DNA of 64,000 nucleotides, taken from Alphaproteobacteria bacterium (lineage in GTDB: Bacteria; Pseudomonadota; Alphaproteobacteria; JAAEOK01). The notes beneath the pieces were generated by a model, which did no database searches, was not told where the DNA came from, and saw only the letters and a list, made by a program, of their open reading frames with translations. The translations under genes and the position numbers were made by a program. Location of the stretch: positions 82,436 through 146,435 of the forward strand of contig JAAEOK010000032.1 of assembly GCA_024244705.1 (NCBI GenBank), read 5' to 3'. This document shows positions 45,236 to 54,936 of this stretch, in pieces (within the stretch, counting starts at the first letter, position 1; each line of letters opens with the position of its first letter).

Positions 45236-46466
45236 TCTGGACCGCCGCGGTGCCGATCGGACCACCGTTCCAGGTCAAGCCGAATGGCGAAAAAAGGCGG
45301 TAGCGGTCATCGTTCTCGGCGATCGCCGTGGCGATGAGGTGACCGCAAATCGCCGTCGTATTGACGCCATGGCCGCCAAAGCCGGAGCAATACCAGGAAC
45401 GGTCGTCGAGGCGCCCCAATTGCGGCATCATGTGGGTGGCATACCCGACGAGCCCCGACCAGGCGGCGGCGATCCGCAAGCAATTCAATTGCGGATAGAC
45501 CGAGCGGATATCGTTGAGCAGGAGATCTGCCAGGTGTGATGGCCGCGATGTCTTTGTGGTGATACGGCCACCCCAGAGCAGGCGGCCATCACTCAGGATT
45601 CTGTAGTAATCCGATGCTCGTCGATTATCGATAACAGCGGCTGCCGTCCGCACCACATCGCTTACTTGTTTCGCCGCCGGTTCGGTCACCACGACATAGG
45701 TCGCGATCGGCAATATTGAGCGACTCAGACGTCGGTTCAGCGGTCCGGTATAGCCGCCGCACGCATAAACGATCTCGCGGGCGGTGACGATGCCGGTTGG
45801 GGTTCGCACTTCCACCGCGGCGCCGTCGTCGTTGTTGGCCAACGCGGGACTTTCCTCGAACAGCTGTCCGCCTTGGCGATCGATTTCTTCGGCGAGAGCT
45901 CGGGCATAGTTAAGCGGATGAAAGTGGAAGGACGAGCGATCGAACAGCGCTTGATAGTATCTCTCGGTCTGCAGCAACTGCCGTACCTTTGAGGTCGGCC
46001 AAACCTCGACCTCGTGGCCGAATTTGCCCGACAACAACTCCTGTTCCCGTGTCAGACCGTCGGCGTCATCGTATCTAATCACATTGATCAATCCGCTTTC
46101 GATCATGTCGGCGTGCTCGATACCGAGCACCCGAATCGTGTTACGGACGAAGGAAACACCCTGCATGGACAGTCGATAGAGGGATACGGCATCGTCGAGC
46201 CCGACCTTGCGAACAATGTTCGTCAGTCCGAGCGCGAACCCGGGCGAGACGATGCCGCCGTTTCGGCCGGACGCGCCCCAGCCGACGCGATTGGCTTCCA
46301 AAACCGCGACCGAACGGCCCCGGCGCTGCAATTCGAGTGCCGTCGTCAACCCCGCCAGTCCGCCGCCGACGATGCATACATCGACGGCGACCCGTCCGGT
46401 CAGCGGTGGCCAACGCCGGTCGTCGGCCAAGGTGCGTAGGTAGTAGCTATCGACGTAGTCCCGCAT
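45183..46466 (-). CDS. FAD-dependent oxidoreductase (DAO/glycine-sarcosine oxidase family)
   Basis: About 427 residues. The N-terminal FAD-binding motif is [20 protein letters not shown], followed by [19 protein letters not shown], and the C-terminal motif is [19 protein letters not shown]. The group includes gamma-glutamylputrescine and other amine oxidases; the substrate is not determined. The ATG at 46466 has GAAGGG 8 bp upstream; a start seven codons earlier is possible. It overlaps mnmA at its 3' end. No partner genes are nearby. Confidence 0.87.
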   Translation of the reverse strand: MRDYVDSYYLRTLADDRRWPPLTGRVAVDVCIVGGGLAGLTTALELQRRGRSVAVLEANRVGWGASGRNGGIVSPGFALGLTNIVRKVGLDDAVSLYRLSMQGVSFVRNTIRVLGIEHADMIESGLINVIRYDDADGLTREQELLSGKFGHEVEVWPTSKVRQLLQTERYYQALFDRSSFHFHPLNYARALAEEIDRQGGQLFEESPALANNDDGAAVEVRTPTGIVTAREIVYACGGYTGPLNRRLSRSILPIATYVVVTEPAAKQVSDVVRTAAAVIDNRRASDYYRILSDGRLLWGGRITTKTSRPSHLADLLLNDIRSVYPQLNCLRIAAAWSGLVGYATHMMPQLGRLDDRSWYCSGFGGHGVNTTAICGHLIATAIAENDDRYRLFSPFGLTWNGGPIGTAAVQITYWRYQLMDWLQERLA

Positions 46467-46645
46467 GCGACCGGACCCTTCAACCATCTACGTCGCACGC
46501 AGTGACCTCGGGACGACGTTTTCCTTGCGAAGAATGTATCCGAGTGTCTGTGCCCTGCTAAATGTGAAATTGGTGCAGAGCAGGGCGTCTTTGTGGCGAC
46601 GTTGGGGCGGGCCGGCACGGCCCGTTTCGGCGGCTGATGCGCCGG

Positions 46646-47650
46646 CTATTGTTCAAGCGCCAAACAATTGGATAGTGATTCGGCTAACGCCATCATCGCC
46701 ATCGTGTAGGCTTCGGGGCCGGCTTGGATGTCTGCACCCAAAGGGTCGGCCGTTCCGATTCTAACCGGCATGCCCGCGACAATTGTTTCGACTATTCGCC
46801 GCGGAAATTGCGGTTCGATAAGTACGCATACGACGTCGCCGGCCTTCAATCGATCGCGAATCGTTGAAATTCGATGGGCTCCAGGCGGGTGGTCCGGGCT
46901 GACCGTGACCGAGCCCGCCACCGATAAGTCGTAGCGATCCTCGAAGTACCGATAGGCATCATGAAATACCAAGAACGAGCGGGTCTTGACCGGTGCCAGA
47001 AGTCCATCGATCACGCGATCCATGGCTTCGATTTCTTTCATACGGCGGTCTGCGTTGACGGCATAGACGTCCGCATTCGAGGGGTCGATGCGGGCCAGAG
47101 CCTCGGCAATAGCGGCAATAATGGCGCGCGCATTTCCCGGGTCGAGCCAGAGGTGGAGGTTGGCGTGTTCCGGGCTCAGAGTCTCGGTCGATCCGGCGTC
47201 GATTATCTCGGTCGCGCCGGTGTGGCCGTCCTCGTCGCCGTGGAGTTTTGGCGGGTGGTCATGTGTTTCCCAAACTCCGCCGACCCGCAAGGGTAGCAAT
47301 GTCGTGCCATCGATCATCGCCGCTTCGATGATTTCCGTGGCCTGCGGCAACGATGCCAACGGCTTGGCGAGGAAAGATTCCATGCCGGCGCCGATCCAGA
47401 CCACGAGGTCGGCGGAATTCAGGGCCCGGGCATCCGATGGACGTAGGCTGTAGGCATGGGGCGAGCCAATGCCGTCGATCAGCAGGGCGGGCTCGCCGAC
47501 ACCATCCATAACACCGGCGACAAGGGCGTGCAGGGGCTTGATGCTCGCCACGACCCGGGGCGCATCCGCATCGGCCTCGCCCGCACATACGAGGCCAACG
47601 ATCGTTGCAGCCAAAATCGCGCCGCAATGGCGGGCCGGGTTCGACGCCAA
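46646..47650 (-). CDS. znuA: Zinc ABC transporter substrate-binding protein
   Basis: Periplasmic zinc-binding component, about 334 residues, with a signal peptide and VVASIKPLHALVAGVMDG, GIGSPHAYSLRPSDARAL, a His/Asp-rich loop (THDHPPKLHGDEDGH), NLHLWLDPGNARAI and FHDAYRYFEDRY, which carry the zinc histidines. The start is TTG, the first usable codon after an upstream stop. The usual divergent znuC, znuB and zur are not here, so it is an orphan component. A Zur-like box lies upstream. Confidence 0.9.
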   Translation of the reverse strand: MASNPARHCGAILAATIVGLVCAGEADADAPRVVASIKPLHALVAGVMDGVGEPALLIDGIGSPHAYSLRPSDARALNSADLVVWIGAGMESFLAKPLASLPQATEIIEAAMIDGTTLLPLRVGGVWETHDHPPKLHGDEDGHTGATEIIDAGSTETLSPEHANLHLWLDPGNARAIIAAIAEALARIDPSNADVYAVNADRRMKEIEAMDRVIDGLLAPVKTRSFLVFHDAYRYFEDRYDLSVAGSVTVSPDHPPGAHRISTIRDRLKAGDVVCVLIEPQFPRRIVETIVAGMPVRIGTADPLGADIQAGPEAYTMAMMALAESLSNCLALEQ

Positions 47651-47966
47651 GACTCGTGGTCAGTGTCGCGGGGCGGGTGCGCCGCGCTTGTCGCTGGGGC
47701 GCCGTCCGCCCCAATTGACCGGCCGCATTTGACAGACTCCACCCATGCTGTGCGCGAGATAAGAGAGATAAAGTGTTACAATATAACATTGCATAGTCAA
47801 GGCCTGGTGACCGCCGTACGGGGCATTGTTTCCTGCGTGCCGCTGCCGGGCAATCGAGCCAAGGTGATGCCGCCGACGGACTGGTCGTGAGTGGCGAGGG
47901 GAGTGCCGACAGTCCTCGCGGGGCTTGAACGGACGCTCGGTTCGCCGTATATCCTCGGCACCCTGG
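47651..47966. other. Intergenic region between znuA and the tRNA gene
   Basis: 316 bp without a supported gene. It holds the Zur-like box and the znuA and tRNA promoters. The open frame that spans it on the plus strand is largely the antisense of znuA and has no recognisable sequence. There is no znuC or znuB here. Confidence 0.55.
47774..47788. promoter_or_regulatory. Zur-like box upstream of znuA
   Basis: TGTTACAATATAACA, an inverted repeat (TGTTA/TAACA) closely matching the alphaproteobacterial Zur pattern TGTTATAATATAACA, about 124 bp before the znuA start. Repression in zinc-replete cells is inferred. Confidence 0.58.
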
Positions 47967-48043
47967 GGCGGAGTAGCTCAGCTGGTTAGAGCAGCGGAAT
48001 CATAATCCGCGTGTCGGGGGTTCGAGTCCCTCCTCCGCTACCA
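47967..48043 (+). tRNA. tRNA-Met (anticodon CAT)
   Basis: A 77-nt cloverleaf with encoded CCA. The acceptor stem pairs GGCGGAG with CTCCGCT (with one G-U), the D-arm is AGCTCAGCTGGTTAGAGC, the anticodon stem is GCGGA/TCCGC around loop ATCATAA, and the T-arm is GGGGGTTCGAGTCCCTC. Elongator tRNA-Met is most likely; tRNA-Ile2 with a lysidine-modified CAT is the alternative. It stands at the boundary of the accessory-looking region. Confidence 0.95.
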
Positions 48044-48109
48044 ACCATTTCAATGACTTAGCTTAATTCTGCTTAGTATTTGAGCTTTTCATGGTGAGCC
48101 TTTCACAGT

Positions 48110-48751
48110 TCATTCGACGATCGCACCATTCAGATTGAATGCATGCGGAAACAAGGCGGCCATGAAACGAAAAACGATTCGCTTTGCCGCCTTTCTATTG
48201 AAGGCGTCACTGTGGAGGAAGAAATCGGTCCACATTCCCTCTAGCAAAGCAATCGTGCCATTCATCGCATCGCGGGCGATCACGGCGCGCTTTTTGTTTT
48301 CACCCGATAATTGACAACAGGCTTCGAAGATCATGTCGCGCAATGCGTCGTCGCGGGTGTCGGAGTAGATCATGAAGGCGTTCTGCGACCGGGCCTCGCT
48401 GCGGATAGCGTGCCAGATGTTGACCCAACGGCGATTGAGGATTTGCTCGCTGAGGTCGGCGGCGACAATGGTTTCGAGCTTCTGCTGTGGAAGTGGCCCG
48501 GCCTGCGCAAGAAAGCAATCGAGCTTCGCATAATATTGGCGGCTCATATCCCTGGCCACTTCGACCAGAAGTGCGTCTTTGCTGTCAAAATGAAGGTGGA
48601 CCATTCCCCGGGATAGTCCGGCCTTTTCGATGATTCGCGTCACCGACGTATTGGTGATTCCGTTCTCGGCGATGATATCGGCCGCGGCCTCGACCAGCAT
48701 CTGGCGATGCTTGGTCTTCTTCAGCACCCGGGTTTGAACTTTGCTCGTCAT
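48110..48751 (-). CDS. TetR family regulator (BetI-like)
   Basis: 213 residues. The N-terminal helix-turn-helix is NTSVTRIIEKAGLSRGMVHLHF, followed by DSKDALLVEVARDM; the overall layout (short ligand domain with WVNIWHAIRSEARSQ and a conserved HPHAFN end) resembles BetI-type regulators of choline/betaine genes. It is divergent from the ABC transporter operon with a clear palindrome in between, so it probably represses that operon and itself. Confidence 0.88.
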   Translation of the reverse strand: MTSKVQTRVLKKTKHRQMLVEAAADIIAENGITNTSVTRIIEKAGLSRGMVHLHFDSKDALLVEVARDMSRQYYAKLDCFLAQAGPLPQQKLETIVAADLSEQILNRRWVNIWHAIRSEARSQNAFMIYSDTRDDALRDMIFEACCQLSGENKKRAVIARDAMNGTIALLEGMWTDFFLHSDAFNRKAAKRIVFRFMAALFPHAFNLNGAIVE

Positions 48752-48793
48752 TGCAACCTGCCATTGACCTGTCCACGCGTTTCAGATTAGATT

Positions 48794-48815
48794 AAAATGG
48801 ACGGTTGTCCATTTT
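48794..48815. promoter_or_regulatory. 22-bp palindrome, probable TetR operator
   Basis: AAAATGGAC, 4 bp (GGTT), GTCCATTTT: a perfect 9-bp inverted repeat of the TGGAC-N4-GTCCA type used by many TetR proteins. It is 43 bp upstream of tetR and 59 bp upstream of the first permease gene, so it can control both. Confidence 0.75.
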
Positions 48816-48873
48816 TTATGTTGGATGGGTTGCAAGCACGATCCCGCATCCTCATCGTTGAACAGGCCCGGGC

Positions 48874-49737
48874 ATGGCGATAGCGCTAAAGTCGGATACC
48901 GCGAAAGGCTACGCGCTCAGTGCGCCGGCGGTCCTTTACGTCGGATTCCTGATCGTTGTTCCCCTGTTCCTGATGACGGCGACCAGTTTCTGGACACAGG
49001 ACTATGTCGATATCAATCGTGATCTGACCCTGGCCAACTATCGGGAGGCCCTCAGCGACCCCCTTATCCACCTCCTCCTCGTGCGTTCGGTGGTGATCGC
49101 CGGTCTGGTGACGTTGCTGACTGTGTTGCTGGCCTATCCGATCGCCTACTTCATCGCCTTCAAGACCGAGCGCAAAGCCCTGTGGCTGATGCTGGTGACG
49201 ATTCCGTTCTGGAGCAGCTACCTGCTGCGGGTCTTCGCGTGGAAACTGATACTGGGCTTTAACGGAGTGCTGAACAGCGGGCTCTTGATGCTCGGTCTGA
49301 TTGATGAACCGCTGACCTTCATTCTCTACAATCCCAACGCAGTCGTGCTGACCCTCGCCCATGCCTGGGCGCCCTTCGCCATTCTGCCGATCTATGTCTC
49401 CCTGCAGAAAATCGACCCCAGCCTACTAGAGGCCGCGACTGACCTGGGAAATACCGTAATTGATCGATTCCTCAGGGTGACATTGCCGCTGTCCATTCCT
49501 GGCGTGATCGCGGCTAGCCTGATCATCTTCATTCCCACCGTGGGAGACTATGTTACGCCGTCACTGGTGGGCGGCTCGGACGGCAAGATGATCGCCAACA
49601 TGATCCAGGTTCAATTCGGTGCCGCCAACGATTGGCCGATGGGAGCGGCGCTGTCGATCATTGCCATGCTGGTCGTCATGTTCGTGGCCATCGTCTTCGT
49701 GATCGCCATGCGTAGCGGCGGGAGTCGAATCCGGTGA
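48874..49737 (+). CDS. ABC transporter permease (PotB-like)
   Basis: 287-residue inner-membrane permease with about six helices and the EAA loop LLEAATDLGNTVIDRFLRVTLPLSIPG that docks the ATPase. It belongs to the spermidine/putrescine/opine group (PotB-like). It is the first gene of a four-gene importer; its stop overlaps the next start (GTGA). The associated catabolic genes point to an N-methylated amine or betaine substrate rather than a polyamine. Confidence 0.92.
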   Translation: MAIALKSDTAKGYALSAPAVLYVGFLIVVPLFLMTATSFWTQDYVDINRDLTLANYREALSDPLIHLLLVRSVVIAGLVTLLTVLLAYPIAYFIAFKTERKALWLMLVTIPFWSSYLLRVFAWKLILGFNGVLNSGLLMLGLIDEPLTFILYNPNAVVLTLAHAWAPFAILPIYVSLQKIDPSLLEAATDLGNTVIDRFLRVTLPLSIPGVIAASLIIFIPTVGDYVTPSLVGGSDGKMIANMIQVQFGAANDWPMGAALSIIAMLVVMFVAIVFVIAMRSGGSRIR

Positions 49738-50537
49738 GCGCTCGCGGCACAGCTTTCTCCGGCCTCAAGACCTATGCCGGTCTTTATCTGGTGTTTCTCT
49801 ATCTGCCGGTGCTGTTTCTTCCGGTCTTTTCGTTCAATGACGGAACGATTGTTGCCTTTCCCCTGACCGGCTTCACCTTCAAATGGTACGGCGAGTTGGC
49901 GAAGGCGGACGCGATGCTCAGCGCGCTGGTCAACTCTCTGATCGTCGGACTAACGACGGCGGTCGTTAGCACGGGCATCGGCCTGTTCGCCGCCCGCGCC
50001 TTCACCCGGCACAGCTTCTTCGGCCGCGGTCCGGCGGAGGGCTTCGTCATGCTGCCGCTGGTCATTCCCGGCATTATTGTGGCGTCCTCTATGCTGGTGC
50101 TTTTCATAGGCATAGGTCTTCAACCCTCTCTCGTCACCATTATCCTCGGACATGTTTTTCTGGCTCTGCCATTTTCCGTAGCGATCATGAAATCTTCGTT
50201 CGACCAGTTCGATCAGTCGTTGGAAGAGGCGGCTTACGATCTGGGCGAAACCGTGATCGGCACGTTCAGAAGAGTGACGTTGCCGATCATCGCGCCGGGT
50301 ATTGTCGCGAGCATTTTGGTCACCTTTACGGTGTCATTCGACGAGTTTGTGCTGGCTTTTTTCCTCTCTGGTAATCAGCCGACGCTTCCGGTCTATATCT
50401 GGAGCCAGATCCGCTTTCCGGCTAAATTGCCCAACACCCTCGCGCTTGGCTCCCTGTTGTTGCTGGGTTCAATCTTGCTACTGCTGGTGGCGGAATATTT
50501 CCGCCGTAAGACAGATCGCTCCTCAGGCTCGATCTAA
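49734..50537 (+). CDS. ABC transporter permease (PotC-like)
   Basis: 267 residues, about six membrane helices, EAA loop SLEEAAYDLGETVIGTFRRVTLPIIAPG and the PotC-type FDEFVLAFFLSGNQPTLPVYIWSQIR. It is the second permease of the importer, starting with GTG inside the stop codon of the first. It heterodimerises with the PotB-like subunit by analogy with the family. Confidence 0.92.
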   Translation: MSARGTAFSGLKTYAGLYLVFLYLPVLFLPVFSFNDGTIVAFPLTGFTFKWYGELAKADAMLSALVNSLIVGLTTAVVSTGIGLFAARAFTRHSFFGRGPAEGFVMLPLVIPGIIVASSMLVLFIGIGLQPSLVTIILGHVFLALPFSVAIMKSSFDQFDQSLEEAAYDLGETVIGTFRRVTLPIIAPGIVASILVTFTVSFDEFVLAFFLSGNQPTLPVYIWSQIRFPAKLPNTLALGSLLLLGSILLLLVAEYFRRKTDRSSGSI

Positions 50538-50549
50538 AGGAATACGCTC

Positions 50550-51671
50550 GTGCAAAACGGTAATCCGATTGTTGTTTTGAAAGACGTCGAAAAGCGGTTC
50601 GGCAGCTTTGTTGCCGTGAGCGATCTCGATTTGGAACTCGATCAGGGGGAGTTTTTTTCCCTGCTCGGCCCATCCGGCTGTGGAAAAACCACGGCATTGC
50701 GCATGGTCGCGGGATTCTTGGAACCCGATGAGGGAGAGATTTTGATCGACGGGATGTCCATGCGTGACGTTCCCGCCAATCAGCGCCCCACCAATATGGT
50801 GTTCCAGAGCTATGCGATCTTTCCCCACCTCAACGTCGCCGACAATGTTGCTTTCGGTCTGCGAAAAAAGGGGTTGAGTGGCGAGCAGATCCGCAAGGAA
50901 GTCGGCGAGGCGCTGGAGATGGTTGAACTGCCCGGCCTTCAGGACCGCAAGGCGGATCAGTTGTCCGGCGGCCAGCGCCAGCGCGTTGCGCTGGCCCGAG
51001 CGCTGGTCATGCGCCCCAAGGTTCTGCTGCTAGATGAACCCCTGTCCGCACTCGACAAGAGATTGCGCGAGACCATGCAGTTGGAACTGAGACGCCTGCA
51101 GCGTTCGGTTGGCATCACCTTCGTCATGGTCACCCACGACCAATACGAAGCGATGACCATGTCCGACCGAATCGGAGTGATGTTTGACGGCAAGTTGTCG
51201 CAGGTCGACACGCCCGAAAACATGTACAGCTCTCCGATAGACCGCGAAGTCGCCTCGTTCATCGGTGGCATGAATTTTGTGAAAGCAAAGCTTCAGTCGA
51301 AGAAATCCGATGAGCTCGAAGTTGACGCAACCGGTTTCGGTTCCCTGAAGGTCATACCAAATCCGTATGGCATCGAACCGGGGCCACAAATGCTGATGGG
51401 AATCAGGCCCGAGCAGCTTGAGATCGCCTCGAAAGAACCACCCGCATGCGATGTTGTGGTAAAGGGCAAGGTCGCCGATGTGGCCTTCTATGGCGAGAAT
51501 ATCCAGTATTTTGTCGGCATCGACGGCCTGGACGAGCCGTGTGTTGTCGTGGTCACCAACTACTTCCACCACGTCGACCATCGGGTAGGCGATGACGTCT
51601 GGGTCGGCTTCCAAAATTCGTCCGTTATTGATCTCGGCCAGTATCAGGAAACCAAAGGGTCGGGGTCTTAA
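50550..51671 (+). CDS. ABC transporter ATP-binding protein (PotA-like)
   Basis: 373 residues: Walker A GPSGCGKTTALRM, Q-loop MVFQSYAIFPHLNV, signature LSGGQRQRVALARAL, Walker B VLLLDEPLSALD, H-loop THDQYEAMT, then a C-terminal TOBE-like regulatory domain (~280-370). GTG start with AAAGGA upstream. It powers the importer encoded by its neighbours. Confidence 0.94.
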   Translation: MQNGNPIVVLKDVEKRFGSFVAVSDLDLELDQGEFFSLLGPSGCGKTTALRMVAGFLEPDEGEILIDGMSMRDVPANQRPTNMVFQSYAIFPHLNVADNVAFGLRKKGLSGEQIRKEVGEALEMVELPGLQDRKADQLSGGQRQRVALARALVMRPKVLLLDEPLSALDKRLRETMQLELRRLQRSVGITFVMVTHDQYEAMTMSDRIGVMFDGKLSQVDTPENMYSSPIDREVASFIGGMNFVKAKLQSKKSDELEVDATGFGSLKVIPNPYGIEPGPQMLMGIRPEQLEIASKEPPACDVVVKGKVADVAFYGENIQYFVGIDGLDEPCVVVVTNYFHHVDHRVGDDVWVGFQNSSVIDLGQYQETKGSGS

Positions 51672-51687
51672 TCCCAGGGAGGAAATG

Positions 51688-52767
51688 ATGAAATTTCAAA
51701 TGAAAGATGTAATCCGCATGACCGCGATCGCGGTCGTGCCTGTCGCCGGAATGATATGGACCGGCCAGGCAAGCGCGGATGGGTCGGACCTGACTGTGTT
51801 CGACTGGTCAGGCTACGAGGACCAGGGTTTCTTCGGAGACTATATCGAAAAGCATGGAAGCGCTCCTTCCTATACCTTTTTTGGCAGCCAGGAAGAGGCC
51901 TATACCAAACTCCGGTCGGGCTTCGCCGCCGACCTCGCGCACCCTTGTACAGATGCAACCAAGAAATGGGTCGCCGCCGGACTCATCAAGCCGCTCGATA
52001 CGAGTCGCCTAACAAACTGGGACAAGTTGCTGCCTGCGATCAGGGAACTGGAAGGTATCGTCGTCGACGGTGAGGTCTACATGATGCCCTTCGAATGGGG
52101 CAACACCGGGTTGATCTATCGGACGGACAAGATCTCCGACGACGAAATCTCGCTGCAATTGACCACGCAGCCCGAATATCAGGGCAAGGTCGCAATTCCG
52201 GACGCCGCATCCAGTGCCTATGCGTTTGCCGCGCTGGCGAGCGGAATCAAAAATTACGCCAACATGAACGACGAGGAATTCAAGAAGGCGTCGGATTTTT
52301 TGCGCAAGGTTCATCCCAATATCCGGCTCTACTGGTCCGATGCCGGGCAACTGGATCAGGCCATGGCCAGCGGCGAGGTCGTCATGGGATGGGCCTGGAA
52401 CCAGTCCGAACTCAATCTGATCGGGAACAAGGTTCCGGCCGTCATGATGAAGGACGTAAATAAAGGGATCGCGACGTGGGTATGCGGTTACGTTCATCTG
52501 AATAGTTCGACCCAATCTGACGATCAGGTCTACGACCTGTTGAACGCGCTCAGCGCGACGGAAAGCGGCAAATACATCATTGAAGCTTGGGGCTATGCGC
52601 ACGCCAATGCTGAGGGTATTGCCGCGGTCGACCCCGACGTCATCGCAACGTATGGTTTCGACAAAGCCGACGATTTTTTTGAACACAGCCTTTTCTTCGA
52701 AGCCGTAGACCCTGCCCTGGAAGCAAAAATGCTTAAGGAGTTCGAGCGTATCAAGGCTGGATTCTGA
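51688..52767 (+). CDS. ABC transporter substrate-binding protein (PotD-like)
   Basis: 359-residue periplasmic binding protein with a signal peptide ending around GQASADGSDL, then LTVFDWSGYEDQGF, DLAHPCTDATKKWV, PFEWGNTGLIYRTDK and VVMGWAWNQSE. It is of the spermidine/putrescine-binding fold, but aromatic-rich segments suit a quaternary ammonium ligand. The second of two tandem ATGs was chosen for the 5-bp spacing from AGGGAGG. A 84-bp gap follows before the dehydrogenase gene. Confidence 0.91.
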   Translation: MKFQMKDVIRMTAIAVVPVAGMIWTGQASADGSDLTVFDWSGYEDQGFFGDYIEKHGSAPSYTFFGSQEEAYTKLRSGFAADLAHPCTDATKKWVAAGLIKPLDTSRLTNWDKLLPAIRELEGIVVDGEVYMMPFEWGNTGLIYRTDKISDDEISLQLTTQPEYQGKVAIPDAASSAYAFAALASGIKNYANMNDEEFKKASDFLRKVHPNIRLYWSDAGQLDQAMASGEVVMGWAWNQSELNLIGNKVPAVMMKDVNKGIATWVCGYVHLNSSTQSDDQVYDLLNALSATESGKYIIEAWGYAHANAEGIAAVDPDVIATYGFDKADDFFEHSLFFEAVDPALEAKMLKEFERIKAGF

Positions 52768-52851
52768 GTTTTTCTGGCGGCCGGGCCATGTTCCGAATGG
52801 ATCATGGGCCGGTCTCCTGATCTGGCACCACACTCACTCCGGTAGGCGTCA

Positions 52852-54936
52852 ATGCTGCAGCGCGGCCGCTACGGTATTCTGTTTGAACCGGTTCCCATCG
52901 GTCCGGTGACGGCGAAGAACCGGTTTTATCAGGTGCCCCAGTGCTGCGGCATGGGGCATTTGCGCCCGCAGGCGCATGCTGCCATGCGCGCAGTTAAGGC
53001 GGAAGGCGGTTGGGCAGTTGTCAGCACTGAAGAGACCGAAATTCATCCCAGTTCCGATCTTTCCCCCTATTCGGAGCAGAGGATCTGGGATGAAAAGGAT
53101 ATCCCGGCGCTGCGGCTGATGACCGACGCCGTGCACGAACATGACGCGCTTGCGGCAATCGAACTGGTCCACAACGGCTATCATTCGTCCAATCTCTTTT
53201 CGCGAATACCACCGCTCGCGCCCTCTGATATGGCGGTCGCCGGCGGATATCCCAAACAGGCGCGGGCGATGGACAAGTCCGATATCCGCGACCTCAGGCG
53301 TTGGCACCGACAGGCTGCAAGGCGGGCCAAAAAGGCCGGATTTGATGTCGTCTACGTCTATGCCGGTCACGGCATGACCCTGACCCAGCAATTCCTGTTG
53401 CCGCGGTTCAACACCAGGAGCGATGAATACGGCGGGAGCCTTGAAAACCGGGCGCGGCTGTTGCGCGAACTTCTGGAGGAGACGAAAGAGGAAGTCGGCG
53501 ATAGCTGCGCCGTCGCCTTGCGATTCGCCGTCGATGAACTGAAAGGCGCGGACGGCATGCAGGCCGATGAGGAGGGGCGCGCCGTCGTCGAGCTTCTGGC
53601 CGAGTTGCCCGACTTGTGGGATGTCAATGTCTCCGACTGGGCGAACGACTCCCAGACAACGCGGTTTGCACCGGAGGATGGGTACCAGATCCGTTACGTG
53701 GAATTTGTCAAAACCATCACCAGCAAACCGGTGGTGGCGGTCAGTCGACTCGGTTCTCCCGACCTGATGGCGTCGCTGGTCAAACGGGGGATTGTCGATT
53801 TTATTGGCGCCGCGCGGCCTTCCATCTCCGATCCTTTCCTGCCGAAGAAGATCGAGGAAAATCGGATTGACGAAATCCGCGAGTGCATAGGCTGCAATAT
53901 ATGTGTCTCCAGTGACAATCTGGGTATCCCGATTCGCTGTACGCAGAATCCGACAATGGGCGAGGAATGGCGGCGCGGATGGCATCCCGAGCGCATCGAG
54001 CGAAAAGCGACGGACGCATCGGTGCTTGTGGTCGGCGCGGGACCCGCGGGCCTCGAATGCACGATGCAGCTCGCCCGGCGGGGATACCATGTCACGCTCG
54101 CCGAGGCATCAGACCAGCTCGGCGGGCGGGTCGCTGCCGAATCCGGCCTCAAGGGCCTGTCGGCCTGGCTGCGCGTGCGCGACAACCGGGTATACGAGCT
54201 ACAACAGAAAGCCAATGTGGAGATTTTCACGGGAAGCGAATTGTCGGCCGAGGAAATTCTGGAACTGGGCATTGAAAATGTATTTCTAGCCACCGGTTCG
54301 CGATGGCGGGCCGATGGCGTGGGCCGTAGTTCCCGCGAGACCCTTGCCGGCTTGACCCATACGCAAGCGTTCACTGCCGATGACATCATGGCGCGTAGGG
54401 ATCTGCCCGCAGGGCCCGTCGTGATCTATGACGACGACCAGGGATATCTGGGCGGCGTCATCACCGATCACTTGAGTGACGCCGGCCATGATACGACCAT
54501 TGTCACGTCAGCCGGCGTTGTGTCTCCGTGGACAAGCACCACGCTGGAACAGGAACGCGCGCAAAGAACGCTGCTGCAGCAGGGCGTGAAAATCCTCGCC
54601 AATCTGACGATCATCGAGGTTTCGGAAGATACCGTGACGACGGGCTGCGTATTTACGGGTGAAAAATCGACAATTCCGTGTCGGGTGCTTGTTCTTGCGA
54701 CGGAACGCACGCCTGTTAACGGACTCTACCGGCAGTTGATCGAGATGAAGGAGGCGGGTCGGGACGAGGCCTTCCGCCTCAATGTCGAAATCATAGGTGA
54801 CGCGCTGGCGCCCGGATTGATTGCGGATGCGGTTTATTCCGGCCATCTTGCCGCACGAAATTTCCAATCCGACCCGGCCGAGATCGAACAGGCATTGTAT
54901 CGGCGGGAAATGCCGTCCCTTGCGAACCAATGGTGA
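52852..54936 (+). CDS. Trimethylamine-dehydrogenase family flavoprotein (FMN, 4Fe-4S)
   Basis: 694-residue protein of the OYE-fused family that contains trimethylamine, dimethylamine and histamine dehydrogenases. Order: FMN barrel (RFYQVPQCCGMGH, with Cys31 at the position of the covalent FMN cysteine; KAEGGWAVVSTEETE), [4Fe-4S] motif ECIGCNICVSSDNLGIPIRCTQNP, then a nucleotide-binding region (VLVVGAGPAGLE). The position equivalent to TMADH Tyr60 appears to be Glu61 (my alignment from memory), so trimethylamine is unlikely to be the substrate. It probably demethylates or oxidises an amine downstream of the Rieske enzyme. Confidence 0.88.
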   Translation: MLQRGRYGILFEPVPIGPVTAKNRFYQVPQCCGMGHLRPQAHAAMRAVKAEGGWAVVSTEETEIHPSSDLSPYSEQRIWDEKDIPALRLMTDAVHEHDALAAIELVHNGYHSSNLFSRIPPLAPSDMAVAGGYPKQARAMDKSDIRDLRRWHRQAARRAKKAGFDVVYVYAGHGMTLTQQFLLPRFNTRSDEYGGSLENRARLLRELLEETKEEVGDSCAVALRFAVDELKGADGMQADEEGRAVVELLAELPDLWDVNVSDWANDSQTTRFAPEDGYQIRYVEFVKTITSKPVVAVSRLGSPDLMASLVKRGIVDFIGAARPSISDPFLPKKIEENRIDEIRECIGCNICVSSDNLGIPIRCTQNPTMGEEWRRGWHPERIERKATDASVLVVGAGPAGLECTMQLARRGYHVTLAEASDQLGGRVAAESGLKGLSAWLRVRDNRVYELQQKANVEIFTGSELSAEEILELGIENVFLATGSRWRADGVGRSSRETLAGLTHTQAFTADDIMARRDLPAGPVVIYDDDQGYLGGVITDHLSDAGHDTTIVTSAGVVSPWTSTTLEQERAQRTLLQQGVKILANLTIIEVSEDTVTTGCVFTGEKSTIPCRVLVLATERTPVNGLYRQLIEMKEAGRDEAFRLNVEIIGDALAPGLIADAVYSGHLAARNFQSDPAEIEQALYRREMPSLANQW

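Noticed and set aside
47456..47890. Open frame of 144 codons overlapping znuA and the Zur box.
   Set aside because: No recognisable protein sequence; mostly antisense to znuA.
52849..54090. Long antisense reading frame (413 codons) opposite the dehydrogenase gene.
   Set aside because: It is the complement of a well-supported gene; its translation has no family features. The same holds for antisense frames at 57036-58766, 7770-8840, 14628-15701 and 44015-45088.
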